64,000 nucleotides of DNA from Azotimanducus chitobiosivorans (GTDB lineage: Bacteria; Pseudomonadota; Gammaproteobacteria; Pseudomonadales; Azotimanducaceae): contig OZ241339.1 in NCBI GenBank assembly GCA_965200235.1, positions 2,852,001 through 2,916,000 of the forward strand, in the 5' to 3' direction. A program made the position numbers and the translations under genes. Below, one piece after another: positions 61,622-64,000 of this stretch; the first letter of the stretch is position 1, and each line of letters starts with the position of its first letter. Under the pieces are notes generated by a model that was not told the DNA's origin, did not search any database, and saw only the letters and a list, made by a program, of their open reading frames with translations.

Positions 61622-63253
61622 TCAGCCTTCGGAAACGCTCAGTTCCTTTGCGGTGATGAATTCGAGCAGCGCTGGCTGTCCGTTCTGCGTCGCTTCGATG
61701 CCGCGTCGCAGGGCGCTCACAATCTCTTCCGAAGCGGTGATGCGTTCACCGTAGGCGCCGAAGGCCTTGGCCATGTCGGCATAGTTGCCGCCAAGCTGCG
61801 TTGAACCGAACTTCTCTTCGGAGACCTTCATCACCGGAATCTCAATGGCCATTGATGAGTTGTTGAAGAGAATGGAAAGAATAGGGATGCGTTCGCGCAC
61901 GGCGGTCTCTATGTCCATGCCCGTGAAGCCGATTGCGGCGTCGCCCCAGACGTTGATGCACAGCGCTTCAGGCCGTGCGAGCTTGGCGCCGAGCGCGAGG
62001 CCGAGGCCGTAGCCGAGTTGCGTGGTCTTGCCCCAGCCGAGGTATGAGAGCGGTGTGGTCGCCGTCCAAAACGGCGAGAGCTGATCGCGCGGGCTGCCAG
62101 CGTCGTGCGTGATGATGGTGTTCGACTTGTCCACCATGCGGTCGAGCTCGGCGACGACGCGGTAGGGGTTGATCGGCGCGTCGTTTGATTCGAGCTTGGC
62201 GCGCCACTCTTCTCGCCAAGCTACTTTGACATTGGCGATTTCGCCTGAGATGCCCGCTCGCCCTTCGCTCGCTGTGCGGTCGAGGCTGGACATGGCGCGC
62301 TGCAAAGCGTTCAACGTGAGCTTGGCGTCGCCGATCAGTCCATGCGCGGCGGGCACGTCCTTGTTGAGATCCATGGGATCGAGCGTCGCGTGAATAATGG
62401 TCTTGCCCTTCGGGATGCGCACGCCAAAAGGCGTCAAGGCGAAGCTGCAGCCAATACCGAGGATGACATCGGCTTCAGCCAAGAACTTCACAACTGCGCG
62501 CGGATTGGCGCGGCCGCCGCTGCCGAGCGACAAAGGATGATCTTCAGGGAATGCGCTCTTGCCTTCAAGGCTCGTACACACCGAGATGTTCCAGTCTTCG
62601 GCAAGGCTGCAGAGCGCCTCCCATGCCTTCGCGTAATGCACGCCCTGTCCGGCGTAGATGACGGGATGCTTGGCGCCGGCAAGCACACGCGCGGCGTCTC
62701 GAACGGCGTCCGGGTCCGGGCCGCTGCGAGCAGCGAAGCTTGGCGTGTGCGGCTTCGGATTTTCTACCTCTTCGTGGTAGAGATCGACGGGCATTTCGAT
62801 GAGCACAGGTCCAGGGCGACCATTGCGCAATTGCGAGAACGCTCTGCGCAGCACGTCGGGGGCGCTGCGCGTACTTGTGATGGGCTCGGCCCATTTGGTG
62901 ATGGCGCGCATATTCCGCGTCGCGTTGTAATTCGGATAGTAGTGCGCGAGATGTCGTGGATAGCCGCCTGGCAGCACGAGAATCGGTACGGATTCAGAAA
63001 ACGCCTGTGCGATGGCGCCGTAGGCGTTTTCCGTGCCCGGCCCATGCTGCATGCAAAAGGCGCCGATCTTTTCGCCCGATGAGAGCCTTGAATAGGCGTC
63101 GGCCATGTGAATTCCGGTGCGCTCTTGGCGCACGATGACGGTCCGTATATCGGCCTCGGCGGCGGCTTCAATGAGCGCGTTGCGCGGAAACGCGAAGAGC
63201 ACGTCGATGCCCTCGGCTTTCATGGCGGCGGCGATCAATTGCACGAGGGTCAT
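61622..63253 (-). CDS. ThDP-dependent enzyme (acetolactate synthase-like superfamily)
   Basis: A 543-residue three-domain ThDP enzyme: N-terminal pyrimidine domain (FAFPRNALIEAAAEADIRTV, IVRQERTGIHMADAYSRLSS with the activating Glu), a central Rossmann domain (GAKHPVIYAGQGVHYAKAWE) and the C-terminal diphosphate domain with INVWGDAAIGFTGMDIETAV and ILFNNSSMAIEI. It belongs with acetolactate synthase and benzoylformate or oxalyl-CoA decarboxylase-like enzymes; the reaction cannot be fixed. ATG 63253 gives the usual start; the TTG at 63307 would add 18 residues. Confidence 0.88.
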   Translation of the reverse strand: MTLVQLIAAAMKAEGIDVLFAFPRNALIEAAAEADIRTVIVRQERTGIHMADAYSRLSSGEKIGAFCMQHGPGTENAYGAIAQAFSESVPILVLPGGYPRHLAHYYPNYNATRNMRAITKWAEPITSTRSAPDVLRRAFSQLRNGRPGPVLIEMPVDLYHEEVENPKPHTPSFAARSGPDPDAVRDAARVLAGAKHPVIYAGQGVHYAKAWEALCSLAEDWNISVCTSLEGKSAFPEDHPLSLGSGGRANPRAVVKFLAEADVILGIGCSFALTPFGVRIPKGKTIIHATLDPMDLNKDVPAAHGLIGDAKLTLNALQRAMSSLDRTASEGRAGISGEIANVKVAWREEWRAKLESNDAPINPYRVVAELDRMVDKSNTIITHDAGSPRDQLSPFWTATTPLSYLGWGKTTQLGYGLGLALGAKLARPEALCINVWGDAAIGFTGMDIETAVRERIPILSILFNNSSMAIEIPVMKVSEEKFGSTQLGGNYADMAKAFGAYGERITASEEIVSALRRGIEATQNGQPALLEFITAKELSVSEG

Positions 63254-63367
63254 AGGATGGGATTCGCCGGCAATCAGGACTGACGATTGTAGTCGTATAT
63301 CCCGCAAGGCACTGTGTTATTCTGGCGAATCGACAATGTTCGTTATGCAGACGAGACTCAGAATCAT

Positions 63368-64000
63368 ATGAAAGAAGTCGTTGTTGTAGATAGCGTCCGC
63401 ACAGGACTCGCCAAGTCCTTTCGTGGCAGTTTTAATCTGACGCGCTCGGATGACATGCTCGCGCATCTCATTGATTCGCTGCTTGATCGCAACCCGCAAA
63501 TCCAACCCGAAGAAGTGGAAGACGTCATCGTCGGCGCTGCCAATCATGTCGGCGAACAGGACGGCAATCTCGCGCGGCTCGCGGTTGTTCTGTCGCGGTT
63601 GCCGGTCAGCGCCGCAGGACTCACCATCAACCGCTTCTGTTCTTCCGGCCTGCAATCCATCGCTATCGCCGCCAATCAGATCGCCCATGGGCAGACCCAG
63701 GTCGCGATCGCGGGCGGGGTGGATTCAATCTCGATGCAACAGCGCCAGCAGCCGGCCAAGGCGGACATGAACAAGCAGCTTCTTGAAGAGAAGCCCGAGA
63801 TCTTCATGGCCATGGGCAACACGGCGGAAGTGGTGGCTCGTCGCTATCAGGTTACCCGCGAAATGCAGGACGAATATGCCCTGCAAAGCCAGCAACGCTA
63901 CGCCAAGGCGCAGCAGTCAGGCTATGCGGCGGAAGAAATTGTCCCAATGAACGCCGCCATGAAGAAGGTTGACCGCGAGACGGGCGAAGAAAGCCTTGTT
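63368..64000 (+). CDS. Acetyl-CoA acyltransferase (thiolase), 5' part
   Basis: 211 codons of a thiolase running off the window: VVVDSVRTGLAKSFRGSFN, VIVGAANHVGEQDGNLAR, INRFCSSGLQSIAIAANQI with the acyl-carrying Cys91, IAGGVDSISMQ and MGNTAEVVARRYQVTREMQD. It splits 3-ketoacyl-CoA or condenses acetyl-CoA. It is divergent from the ThDP enzyme. The His and second Cys of the active site would lie beyond the window. Confidence 0.95.
   Translation, partial: MKEVVVVDSVRTGLAKSFRGSFNLTRSDDMLAHLIDSLLDRNPQIQPEEVEDVIVGAANHVGEQDGNLARLAVVLSRLPVSAAGLTINRFCSSGLQSIAIAANQIAHGQTQVAIAGGVDSISMQQRQQPAKADMNKQLLEEKPEIFMAMGNTAEVVARRYQVTREMQDEYALQSQQRYAKAQQSGYAAEEIVPMNAAMKKVDRETGEESLV

Overview
The window looks like a chromosomal segment of a Gammaproteobacterium with moderately high GC. 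The housekeeping genes (gshB, tonB-type protein, yqgE, ruvX, lon, fur, panBC, tkt-pgk-fba, ubiA, rarA, mltF), a large TonB-dependent receptor and a rhombosortase all fit that assignment. The genus cannot be named from the sequence. Many genes are broken (insertion, frameshifts, nonsense codon, truncations), so the genome seems to be losing accessory functions.

Layout. 0-5 kb: a CYP153-type P450, a VapBC-type toxin-antitoxin pair, and a DNA methyltransferase cut in two by a 1.3-kb element that carries only a TnpB nuclease gene yet has terminal inverted repeats and an 8-bp target duplication. 5-8 kb: ubiA coupled to TRAP transporter permeases, and rubredoxin. 8-14 kb: tkt-pgk-fba on the minus strand, panB-panC on the plus strand. 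14-19.7 kb: a helical protein of unknown function, a frameshifted Clp-fold protease, gshB, tonB, threonine aldolase. 19.7-24.3 kb: a MITE-like palindromic element, mltF, rarA, a rhombosortase with a probable target lipoprotein.

24.2-29.3 kb is an accessory island: a DUF4143 ATPase; a 30-bp perfect palindrome; a phosphoribosyltransferase gene with an in-frame amber codon, coupled to a SLOG-domain protein fused to a TA-antidote HTH; and, convergent to them, an overlapping three-gene operon of antidote HTH, PD-(D/E)XK-like nuclease and DUF429 protein, behind a HigB-toxin remnant. This is the best candidate for an undescribed conflict or nucleotide-signalling system in the window. 29.3-38.3 kb returns to core genes: MATE-like transporter, MOSC, yqgE, ruvX, GPP34, tRNA-Val, a striking array of hairpins, dUTPase, metY, lon. 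38.4-45 kb: lipoproteins, an S9 peptidase and a TonB-dependent receptor, probably a peptide or oligomer uptake set.

45-51 kb: a Fic pseudogene with three frameshifts, a DUF2235 hydrolase joined to fur, an ATPase remnant, then a two-gene operon whose first gene has an in-frame TGA in the context TGA-Gly-Ser-Cys, a probable UGSC-family selenoprotein. tRNA-Leu follows. 51-57.4 kb: a DUF4153 membrane protein and a YhaN/YhaO (Rad50/Mre11-like) pair. 57.4-61.6 kb is a second accessory patch: truncated phosphotransferase, DUF433 with a truncated DUF5615 toxin, a transposase remnant, an SDR enzyme, and a NotI-like restriction endonuclease with a C5-cytosine methyltransferase. The window closes with a ThDP-dependent enzyme and the start of a thiolase gene.
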